A stretch of 64,000 nucleotides of DNA. Source: Falciphora oryzae (taxonomy: Eukaryota; Ascomycota; Sordariomycetes; Magnaporthales; Magnaporthaceae). Where the stretch lies: assembly GCA_000733355.1 (NCBI GenBank), contig JNVV01000002.1:855626-919625 (forward strand), in the 5' to 3' direction. The notes below the pieces were generated by a model, which was not told the DNA's origin, did not search any database, and saw only the letters and a list, made by a program, of their open reading frames with translations. A program made the position numbers and the translations under genes. The stretch's first letter is position 1. The number at the start of each line of letters is the position of its first letter. Positions 1 through 10,800 of this stretch are shown here, one piece after another.

Positions 1-268
1 GCATGTCTACTCTGTCCCCCACACCATCATGCCGGCGCTGCCACCAGCATCGACGCCGACTGGATCACTCGGGCGGGAAAAGGGATGATAACAAAAAGGG
101 GCGGGGGACCATGAATCCTCACAACGCCCGGCCTGGGTGGCGACATGCAAGGCCACATCTCTCTTCCGTGATGTCGGCTCTACAGCCCTGAAATCCAGTA
201 TCATCTCCCTCAACTCTCGCACTCTCCTCCTCCTCCAGGAAGCCCCACGAAAGGCACTGCGGCATTTT

Positions 269-272
<4 letters not shown>

Positions 273-301
<29 letters not shown>

Positions 302-458
302 TTTACAAAGCTCCTAGTAGCCCGCTGCGGGCACTGGTCATGCATGCGCAGCAGTTATCCAGGCCCGCATGGGTGTCTTTGATACCGACATATGCAGGCC
401 GGCAGGCAAAGCAGGCGAACAGACATGACTGGCAGCAGCAGCAGCAGCAGCAGCAGCC
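273..458. repeat. Inverted (CTG)8 / (CAG)8 trinucleotide pair
   Basis: Eight CTG units lie at 275-298 and eight CAG units at 433-456. With flanking GG and CC the two arms (273-298 and 433-458) are perfect 26-nt reverse complements, separated by 134 bp, so one strand could fold into a long stem. No gene covers them. Confidence 0.9.
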
Positions 459-1210
459 AAGAGAGGCGGTCACCATTTGGGGGTGTTTCCGGTAAAAAGA
501 CTCTCCGGGCAACCACACAAAAAGCCATCTTCGTCATCGAGCAGCACGACGGCGAGTCGCTCAGGCTCGTCATGGCCAATCGTATCCCGGGCGGGTGGGT
601 GGGCGGATGGGTTCACCCCCTCATCCTCCTCTCATGCCGTGCCGGTCTTGACTCCCGTTGACTGGGCGGGCCTCTACGCTACTGGACAGACGGTCAGCCG
701 GCCAGCCAGCCAGTCAGTTCGGCCCCCAGCCCTCAGAGGCAAGCCGTGAGGGGGTTGAGGGGTGAGGGGAGTAGGAGGATCTCGGGCAGCAGCACCGCCC
801 AGGGAGGGGCGGGCGTACGCGCCTGATCTAGGCTGGGATGGGGTAGTTAACGGTGCGGTGAGCGGGGACAGGGGAGGCCGTCTACCTACTGAGAGAGAAA
901 GTACTCTCTGCGGGTACTGCCACTCCAGTTGGCTCGGCTCTTTTACGCTAGGAACCCCCCTCTCATAGGTTGATGCGGCGTTATTCAGTGGTTACATGGT
1001 GTGCCATGGGTGTCCTCTGAGTTGTCAATCCCGGTCTCAGGCCACGGCATCTGGCTGTGACCGGGCCAGCTAGGCCGCCTTTGGTCACAAAGAGTGGGTT
1101 GTTTACTCTTTTCCGGTGGCGGCATGTGTTTATCAGTAACCGAAGAGGACTGTATTAATGCCGAGCGGGCTTTGAACGCCGAGCCTGTTGCCAGGTCAGG
1201 GGCATACGCG

Positions 1211-1232
1211 CACACACACACACACACACACA
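1211..1232. repeat. (CA)11 microsatellite
   Basis: Perfect dinucleotide run of eleven CA units in intergenic DNA. Confidence 0.95.
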
Positions 1233-2230
1233 TGCCTTGCATGTCCTGAGCGCGGTGCTGTTCCAGTCAGGCCGCTTTTTCGCCACGCACAGTCTTAAGG
1301 GGCGTGGTTGGGAGGTATAGGCCAAACCTGCAGCAACTCTGACTATTGGGGCAGTGCAGTGCAGCTGTCTGACAGCTGAGGGTCGTTTGATGTTGGCCTG
1401 GATGAAAGGATATGCTTAAGAGAATATGCATATCGACAAAAGGGACTGAAGTTTCCACGTGATTTTCCACCTTCGCTCAGGGGCTCGCTCACCAGTAACG
1501 AGTCGACAATGAGTGGTATTTCCTCGATAGAAAAAAAGCAAGTATACCGACCGGTCTGAATTGCCCTTTTCCAGCAGCAAAGGGCCCAAACAACAGTTGA
1601 CTTACATGTAGGTCATGCAAGGTGTCGCTGGCACAGGATGATCGGGCTGTCACGGCCGCAGCTGGTCAATATCACAAGACAGTAATAACAATAGAAATAA
1701 TGAAATTGCATCGACCTAGAATAACAGATGAAGCTCGTTCTTCCGTCGTTTGCTGTCAGACACAGCGAGGGGGGTTCACTTCGTCCGCCTCCGTCTTTCC
1801 CCTCTCGCAATGCTGTACAGCCATGGAAAGCGCACAAATCTGATGTAAATAGGTGCTAGCCCTCATAGCAATCAACAAAGCTGTCAATTTTTTTTTTTTT
1901 TTTAGATTATTGTCGCCACAACAGTCAGGTATCGTCTCGAAGCAAGTAAAACAAACGGAGCATGCTCAAACCCGTGAAACGTCCAATAACACAGCGGGAT
2001 GAAAACAAAATGGCGCACGAGACAGATTCCTTGGCGACGATCCTTTCAACATCGTACCGCACGGGTTCGTCTCACCTGAACGGATGAGTCATCTGGGAAG
2101 CCGGCTTTGAAGAAAGAAGCGTCCAGAAATTCCACACCCAGTGTAGCAGGCCAAGGGTCTCAAGTGCTATACGGAAGATGGTGCACAAAGTTAGATCGTC
2201 TCTGATTATCGTTCATGGTCCGCCAAGGCA

Positions 2231-3994
2231 TCACCATGGTAGATCAAAAGGAATGGCATACCTCTTCCTGGGACGGCCGCCCCGCTTGGAGGCGACGGGG
2301 GCAGCAGCCTTGGCCTTGCGTCCGCGCTTGGGGGCTTCCTTTTTGGGCTCCGATTCCTCGGCCTCGTCCGACTTAGGCTCCGGAGCAGCCACAGCGGCCT
2401 TACCCTTGCGGCCGCGCTTCGGGGCCGGCTCAGCCTCAGCCTCAGCCTCATCGGCCTCGGGCTCGGGCTCGGCCGGCTTGGCAACGGGCTCTGACTTCTT
2501 GGGTCGGCCGCGCGGGCGCTTAGCCGCCGGAACGGGCTTCTCCTCTTGATCAGCCCCGTCCTCGGCCTCCTTCTTGGAGGTGGCACCTCGCTTCCTCTTC
2601 GGGGCCTTGGCCTCAGCGGCGGGTGCGGCGTCCTCCTCCTCATCTGTGTCCTTGGCAGCGGCTGAGGCGTTGGACTTGCGAGAGCCGCGAGCCTGCTTCT
2701 TAACAGACTTGGCAACCTCCTCGTCGTCGTCAGCTGCGGCAGCAGCCGAAGCGTTAGACTTGCGAGAGCCGGCGGCCTTCTTCTTGGTCGGCTTGGTTTC
2801 CTCTTCGTCATCTTCGGCCGCAGCCGAGACGTTGGACTTGCGGGAACCACGAGCCTGTTTCTTGACAGGCTTGGACTCCTCGTCCTCGTCCTCGACAGCA
2901 GCCTTCTTGCGACCCCGCTTGGCAGGTGCCTTCTTCGCCGGGGCGGCCTCCTTGGAATAACAAGAATGTGAGCAAGTCGGTTTAATCACTGAGGCAGAAC
3001 AGGCGGTGAGCTGTGGAGCTGTGAATACCTCGTCACCATCGGCCTCCTCGTCCTCGATGGCCTCCTTGAGCTCCTTGACCTTCTTGCGGCCACGGATGCC
3101 GCGCGAGCCAGGCACATTGAACTCAGGGTCCTGTCGTATCGAAAGGTTAACCGCCTGCCTTACTCTGACACGGAGGCAGTGGGGTGAGAAATTTGCCCAC
3201 TTACACCCTTGAAGTCCTCAGGGTCGATATGGCCTTGCTCGACGACGCGGCGGATCTTGGCCTGGATGTCAGGGTGGTCACTGCGCGGTGACAGTGTCAG
3301 TCCTAGCCCGGGCAAGGTGAAAGAACGAGGGCAGGCTCACTTCAGCTCATCGTAGCCGTCAATCCCCTCCCAGTCATACGAGCCATCCTTCTCGATCGAC
3401 TCCCTGAGGTTCTCAATCTGAGAGCCGGAGACGCAGCCCCTGTGCAAATGCGGAATTGGAAGTACGAGGCTATGTTAGATTTCCTTTTTTTTTTTTTTTT
3501 TTTTTTTGCCACGGGGTGGATGGGGCATTGATGTTTGCGTACCAGTGCTTGTACTTCCAGCTGGCATGTTCCATTCCGGGGACGGTGACCCAGGTGGCAA
3601 ACCTGAGCTCGCCTTTGGTGATCTTCACCTTGGCCTGCTTGCAGACAGTGTCCTGACATCCCGCCCGGTTGTTGGGCGAGAGCTCTGGAAGAAAGGTCCC
3701 AGGCGCACATGTCAGTTAAAGCTTGGAACCAAAGCGCAAGTATTTTTTTTTTATTTTTTTTTTTTTATGAGGGGATAGATTGCTGTGATACAGTCGGGCA
3801 AGAAAAACGAATTGGGGTTGATGTTGTTGTGTTGGATAGGGACGACGGCGGGCCTCAAGTTAGGTGCATGTGATTCGTCGAGGCGACGATGGCGGTCCGA
3901 ACGCGTGGAGGTGCCAGTCCAGAATGACGACCGCGTGGGAGGTAGAAGCGAATAGCATTCAACACATACCAATGCGGTACGACGACGACGACAT
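2231..3994 (-). CDS. PARP-type zinc finger / AT-hook-like nuclear protein
   Basis: Six exons fit: 3994-3970, 3684-3543, 3439-3341, 3280-3205, 3130-3029 and 2950-2231, giving 387 aa in one frame. Residues about 6-90 are a PARP-type zinc finger with likely zinc ligands C18, C23, H55 and C58 and the typical KGELRF and HW-GC elements; this family binds DNA breaks or nicks. The rest is a Lys/Ala/Glu-rich tail with basic KRGRK and RGRPKK motifs resembling AT-hooks, so nuclear DNA binding is likely. No PARP catalytic, BRCT or ligase domain is present. The start is the ATG just before SSSSYRIE, on a 25-nt first exon. Intron 2 carries a 23-nt T run (3485-3507). The 78-nt intron 2951-3028 has no in-frame stop. 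A GTATGC donor just before the end of the last exon means the final residues may come from another exon near 2.1 kb. The gene lies downstream of ATR on the same strand. Confidence 0.85.
2660..2860 (-). repeat. Three in-frame coding repeats around GSRKSN
   Basis: Within the zinc-finger protein's tail the motif GSRKSN followed by an Ala run, an acidic run and a Lys patch occurs three times. The DNA units start near 2669, 2753 and 2831, spaced 84 and 78 nt (28 and 26 codons). This looks like recent tandem duplication of a coding minisatellite. Confidence 0.8.
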
Positions 3995-4866
3995 GGTCAA
4001 GTAGTTCGTCGATTCCCTTGCGCTGACTGAGATAGTTCAGAGTCGAGATGCTTGAAGCTCGGGTGCGCCAAGGACTCGACGCGGAGCCGACGCGCAAACA
4101 CGCGCACTCTTTTTTTTTTTTTGTGTTGGTTTTCTGTTGGCTGCCAAATGACCAGACGCCTGGTTGTCGCTGGCGCTTTGCTGGAGCGTCGCCGGGTTCT
4201 CTTTGAATGTCAACAACAACGTCGCCTCGAGAAAATTCGAACAACAAAAATGAAGACAGAGCGATGCGAGTAAAGGAAAAAGGCCTTCTCCTGCTAAGAG
4301 GTTTGTTTTTCCTGTGGCTGGGGGAGTGCGAGGAGAGCTGGGGATTTTTTATCTGGGACGCGAGGCAGCAGGGGAACAAAAAAAAAAATTGAAAGATAAA
4401 ATTGCACGTTCAAAAAAGGAACAGGCAGGGGCGACTGAAAACGGCTGTAGCTCGTTTGCTTAGGCGGTGCTTGTGCGCGCGCGACCGTTTAGCGAGTCGC
4501 CAGCGGCCTATCTTTAGGGGGTTCAGCACTATAACCTCTACATTCTTCCACTATTTGGAGCAGTTCGCAGCCCGTCAATCGCCAAGACCAAGACACACCA
4601 GACTGCAAATCCCCAGCCGCCCACCATCAATGGTGTGAACTTGACGCACAGTCGGAGCGGCAATCTTTCGTGCTCGTGCAATCGTGCTCTTCGACAAAGA
4701 ATTGAACCCACACCTTAAGAACGTGCTGGCAGGCCTAAGAGTCAAAAGTCGAGGAGCAAATATATATTTACACTCATCTCCCGTCGGCCTGTACGACAGC
4801 CAGAAAGCAATGGCAAAATCTACAACACCAGCAAACTTTCCCAACGACAACCCCCAGAGCCCAGGA
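3995..4866. other. Intergenic region between ATR 3' end and zinc-finger gene start
   Basis: Minus-strand leader of the zinc-finger gene plus the 3' UTR of ATR. It has A/T runs (for example T at about 4110-4122 and A at 4378-4388) and no convincing coding frame. Confidence 0.6.
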
Positions 4867-7800
4867 TCAAAGGAACGGACACCATCCAATGTACATGGCC
4901 GCCAAGTTCTTGTGGTCGATCGCCTGCTTGATCAGCTCCTCCACCTGGCCCTCCACCCCGAGCGGGATGCTCTCCTCCGGCAGCAGGCCCCTCACCTTGC
5001 GCCGGATGCTCTCCACCACGCTCCGCGGGTTGAGCCGGACGCCGCCGCCGGCCCCGTTGGCCCGGTTCTTCTTCTCCTTCTGCAAGTCTAGCGTCGGGTC
5101 GTGCACGAAGGCCTCGAGGATCGTCATGAGCGTCTCCTCCTGCTGCCGCAGGATGCTGAGCGTCAGCTCCGAGCACTTGCGGAACGCCCCCTCGTGCCCG
5201 CACATGCCCATGGCCGCCTGCATGTTGTGCGTCAGCCGGAACGGCACCCGCTCGGGGGTCGCGAACGTCAACCCCTTGTCGAACAGGCAGTTGAAGTCCA
5301 CGTGGAACACCCCGCCGTCCCCCTCCTGCAGCAGCACGTTCTCTCCGTGCCGGTCGCCCAGCCCCAGGATCGTGCCCACCATCGACATGACGGCGCACGA
5401 CCGCGTGTACTTGAGCCGCGCCGCGAACCACGCCGACGGGTTCGGGAACTGCGACGTGAACCACAGCGGCAGCACCGCCGGGAACATGCCCAAAATGTCT
5501 TGGCTGAAGACGCGCACGTTGCGCCCGTCCATCGCCGCCGCGTCCTTCATCATCTGCCCAATCATGTTGTAGTTTGGCGTGATTCCCATTGTCCGGTAGA
5601 TGGTCAGTAGGATATCGCGCAGCGTCTTGAGCCCGTCCACCCACTCGATGATACCGCACTCCTCGTTCAGCGGCGTCACCGCGTACGTCCGGATGTACAG
5701 CTGCCGCCGGCTGCTCTCCGCGTCCCGCTTCAGCGACCGGTTGATCATGCCGTTGAACTCCATCAGCCGCTGGTCCGTCCGCAGGTCGTCCTTGGGCTTG
5801 ACCATCAGCCCGTAAGTTCGCCCGTCCGAGCCTCGCGCCAGAAGCTTGCGGGGCTTGGCTAGCGAGCTGAGCACAAGTACTTCATCCAGGAACGATTGTA
5901 CCGAGACGAGGTCCTGGCTGAACGCCGCATGCCTTTGCACGTTATCCGTCAACGCTGGCAGTGTCGGCGTGAGGCACGTCTCTATCGGCACCACCAGCGG
6001 ACAAGGCGTACACTTGGAGTTGAAGTTCAGGTCTCTGCTGAGGCTGGCCGTCGTCGTCCGGTTGCTCTGGAAGTCCCCGTTCTGGCAAGCAAGAAGGAGC
6101 TGATCCGCAAGCTTCTCCCCGGAACGGATCAGCTGTCGCAGGTCGTAGCCGTCCGCCTTCTTGCTGGCCTTGTTCAGCGACTGCATGATCTGCAAGCCCC
6201 GCGTCTTCCTGTCTGATGCCGTCTTCGTCGTCATGATGCCGAAGAGCGACCAGAGCGCCTGGCGCGGATGGGCTTCTACCACCTTGACGATGATGGCTTG
6301 CAGGAGCCGAAAGACTCCCGCGTTAGGATGTGCGATGCGCGCCACAATCTGCGGCAGCGCCGTGTAGAAGATGTACGCGGGCATCCGCCCTATGTGCCGC
6401 TCCAAGTATTTGTGCAAAGCCTCCAGTGTCATCTTTCTCCGCTGTTGCAGCTCTCGTGAGGGCGAAATCTTCCCTTCAGACATCGGCTTGTCTACTTGAG
6501 ATCCGAGCTCGAGCCACAGGGTAAGAACGCGTGGGAGTGTCTGATACAGGTACTTGGTTCCGTAGTTGAGAGACCGGATGTAGTTTTCGATGACGAGCTT
6601 CGCCGTCTCTCCGCTCAGAAACTCATCACTCTGGTCCATGGGCTTGAGTGCCTGTTCGGATTCGAGTACCTTCTTGTAGTGGCGGCCTAGATAGTAATGC
6701 CCCTTCTCCCAGCGAGAATGCGTCTTGGCGGCAAGCTGGTACTGCTGGCGCAGCGCGCTCGCGTGCGTCTGGCCTGCAGAGTCCTGCCACTTCGCCAAGA
6801 GCAGATGGGCCTGTGCTGTCACGAGCTGTTTCTGAGTCTCTTGGCTCTTGCTGGATGTGGGCACCGAAGTGCCCAGGCTGTGACCGATGAAGTTGTTGTT
6901 GGAGATAGCGCTCTGCAGCACCTGTATGGCTTTTCGATGGTTCCCCTCTTTCCACAGGAGCCGGGCGTTGTCAATGGTGGCTGAATCGTCGCCCAGACGG
7001 TGCGCGTGGAGAACGGCGCTGAAGGACTGGTGCATCGATCCGGCCTTCCTCGCTAGCCGGGCGCTGGTCAGCCAAAGCGATGAGATATCTCCGTCTCCGA
7101 ACTGTGGACGCATCAACTCCATCGCCGCCCTCCTTATTCCCAGCAGGTACTGCTTATCGTTGACATATGCGCCGATCACCTCGAGGCGGCGGCTTAGCAT
7201 TGTTGAGGTCTCCTGCTGATCGGGTCCCTGAGCCTGATCGGCCGCCTGCGCACTCCGCTCGGCGATGAGCTCCAGATCCGTGAGCACGTGGGTTTTGAGC
7301 ATGGCATCGTGGCAGGCCTGCAGCGACGAGGTGGCCGAGTGCGACATGGACGCGCTGACCTTGTCCCTGAGCAGGTGCACGTACTCAGCGAACTGGTCCC
7401 GCCTGCCCTCCCGGAGGCACATCAAGGCTTGTCCAATTCCAAGATTGAAGACTTCGGTGACGTCGCCTGCGTTGTAGGAGTTTAAGTACTTCTGTACCGT
7501 CTCCCATCTGCCCGTCGCCCAAGACGCCTCCACCGCAAACGGCGCAATGCGGTTGACGGTCGCCGGGGTCGTGCTAATACCCTCGACATAGTTTAATAGC
7601 ACGTCTGCAACATGGGAACTCTGCCGTCAGTCTCGATGAAACTTGCTTTGGAAACCGCGCAACCACAGAACTCGACCACTTACCGTACTGGCCCGACTCT
7701 TTGAGACAGGTCAGGAGATCAAGCTGGACCTCGATGTTGTTTGGCTCCTCCGCTAGTCGGAGCTCATACCAGGACTGTGCCTGCGACCACCTTCCGGCCT

Positions 7801-10800
7801 TCCGGTGGCTCAGGATTTGCTGATTGAGATCGACGACGCCCAATCTGGCCGAGATTCCTTCGAGACCGTCCGGTTCGTCGATCTGCGTGTATATGTACTG
7901 CAGTTCCGATAGTAGCCGGTTCGTCTCCTCCTTATCCGCCTTGGGGTTATTGCGCATCTTAGTCGCGTGCGGCTCCAGGTTGAAGAGAGCCCTTGCGTAT
8001 TGCCCGCAGTCCATGGCTCGGCGCGCAATCAGGTCTGCCGGGATCGCCTTGATCAATTGCTCCACTCGCTTGATCTCGGGGCTGGGCGTTGGCGGTTCCC
8101 GTTGTCGTGGATCTCGTTGACTATCCTGTACCTTCCGCATCTGCAGCCACCTCGTTGAGTAGTCAAGCACGCGGAAGACGGCCTGGCAGGAATTATCAGT
8201 CATCGAGGAACAGTAACAGTATGGACAGAAGATCAGAGCTCACCTCGCAATAAAGTCTCATGTTTTCCCGCTCCGCGTAGGACGCATTCTCCGGGAGCTC
8301 CAGTAGAAGTATGTCCCGCAGCTCATTAAGCACGCCCTCCCGGTCGGCCGTGACATTCTCATCGCCTACGACGATGTGGATGACCAGATAGGGCAGGAGA
8401 AACTCGGCAACGGCGAGGTCTTTGACCTTGATGACCCGGCGCAGAGGCTCGAAGAGGATCTGTGCAAACGGGTTCTGACCCTTGTGCAGCAGGTCGGAGA
8501 CGATGGCTCGCAGCCAATTTGCATACGGCTTGCTCGGGCGGAAGATAGGATACTCGACGTTCTGCCGCGCGATCGGCTTGACGCGGTACCTTGAGTTCAT
8601 AAACGGTGTCAACACCTCCCTGACATTCTCGGGGAGCTTCATGTATTTCTCGAGCACGTGCTGCCCCTCAGGTCCCTGCACCGCCCATGCAGTCTTGAAG
8701 TCAGTCCTGTCGAGGAGCTCTTGCATAGCATAGGACAGGTAGCCTTGGAAGCCGGTGTCGGTCGCCGAAAGGAACGCCTTGACCAGAACCTCCTCCAAGA
8801 CGAAGAGGACGAAGTCTGTCGTCTCGTTAGCCTCTTCAAAGTTTTGCAATACCACGAACTGGCGTTGTTCGCGTACAGCCTCGAGCCGATTTGAGTCGAG
8901 GCAGCCAATGCTTCCAAGGCACTGGACGCAAAGGCTGCCGATTTCGGGCTGCACGCCGTTATACTTGGACGCACAGTCCAGCAACGCCCGCAGAAGCGTC
9001 GTCACAGCTGTATCAGGCTGCTCGCCAATGGCTGATGTCTGGAGGAACGCTTGGTGTTCGCGCAGGTATGCCGAGAGTTCTGTTAGTGCCTGCAGCACAA
9101 CGCCGGGATTTTCGTTGCCCAGTCGTTTTGAGAATATCATGAAGGACGCCCGGCTGTCGAGCGGTTTCCTCAGCGAATTGAGACGACTCTCAGCGTCGGT
9201 GAGACCAGGCAGGTGGCTAAAGGACGGGAGCTCGTTGATTTTGGCCTCCAATAGACCGTGATTCTTGGTGAGCAGCCGGTCGAGTATGCTCTTGCAGACG
9301 TCCTTTGTCGTATCGTCGAGCGTCTCCCAGTAGTTGCCGATGATGAAAAAGGTCGTTTCTATCAAGACATCGACGTCTTCATCGTCGAGGTTCATGAGAA
9401 GGGCGGCCCAGCAAGAAAATGCTCCGGCTCTGAGTTCGTCGTATGAAAGGGCAGATAGCAAAAATGCAGAGATCTTGGCGAACGTTAGCTTCCCCTCCAA
9501 GAGTACTCTATCTCGACATAAAGTATTTTATTTACCTGAGGCCGAGCAATCCTGATGAGGGATTTGCACATCTTGATCATTTCCTCCATAGCTCGGATCG
9601 ATCTCTTTTGCTCGTGGACGGGGTAATGCCTCGAGGACTCGTCATTGATGACCTCGGCCAAGTGGGCTGTGAGCCCGAGGGCATGTAGTTGAAGAAATCG
9701 CGCGACGACAGTCTTCTTCTTGGCCTTCATCTGTTTGCCGTCAATCAGAGTATTCGCCATTGTGCCTAGCGCAAGCCGAATCTGTTGTCATACTAGTCAG
9801 CATAACCGCTGCGAACCACCGAATTCTAGCAGTCAAGAGAAAGACATAGAATGGCATACCCGCTCTTTCCGCTCGTTGTTGGCTTCTCCGGCGTCCCTGA
9901 GCAGCTCCAGCACAGTGAGGACTGTTTCTGAGCCGATAAGAGCCTGGAAGGTGATGTTGTCGAAATGCGAGGAGATATGCTGGAGTGTCGACAGGATGAA
10001 TTCCTGGATATTCGGCGCGTCTTGCACTAGCAGCAAAGCGAGGATGTAGCTCAGGTTCGCATTGTCCAGGCAAGGCTTCCAAGCGTCCTGTTCCCCGCGC
10101 GCTTCCGCAATCTTCTGCACCACTTCCTTCTTCTTGGTCAAGACCAGCCAGGGAAGAGCGTACTGCTGCACAAGCAATAGGTGCTCAGGCACGCTGATCT
10201 GCAGTAGTTCCGCAGTGAGTCTCGTGGTCTGTGGTCTGGTAATCATGTCTTTGACTGTAGTAAACGCGATACTCCTCCAGAACGGCTCGAAGAGTCGTCG
10301 CGGGGTCGTGTTCCGGGCACTTGCGAGATTCAGTATCTGAGAGGCTACGTCAGCACTTTTCTTGGGGCCCCAAATGAAATCCTCTTCTCCGCATACCTCG
10401 TTGAAGGCGAAGGCCGATACAATGGTATTGCGATGGCCTAAAAAGTCCAGGAGTTTCACAAGAACCAGACTCAGTTCCTCATCGGAGACGATTCTACTCA
10501 TATCTGTTAGCTGTGGTAACTTGTACGACCAGAGGGCTACGGTCTTGCGTTTCCACTCACATTCCCATCTGGCCCCATGCCATGATGCATGTTTCATTCA
10601 GGTGCGCGACGTCCTTGTCCGAGAGAGTTTTGAGAACACCGAGAGCAATCGACTTGTTCCCTGCGACGACGTCTCGTGTTCGAGGCGTGGCCGACTCTCG
10701 ATCTCTCAAAAAAGTAGCCAGTGCCCTCCTACATCAGGTTAGCATGCTTGCCGCCTCGAACGCCCCCATCCGAGATGTTTCTTACCCAGCAGCAATTCGG

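Larger units (their letters stand above)
1..2230. other. Gene-free left flank
   Basis: No open frame here resembles a protein family, and short frames overlap on both strands as expected for GC-rich non-coding DNA. It holds a (CTG)8/(CAG)8 inverted pair, a (CA)11 tract and a 17-nt T run at 1888-1904. The last part (about 2000-2230) is probably the 3' UTR of the minus-strand zinc-finger gene, or holds a short last exon of it. Confidence 0.6.

Noticed and set aside
273..456. polyLeu/polyAla/polyGln mini-proteins over the CTG/CAG tracts
   Set aside because: Every frame through a trinucleotide repeat is open, so length alone is no evidence.
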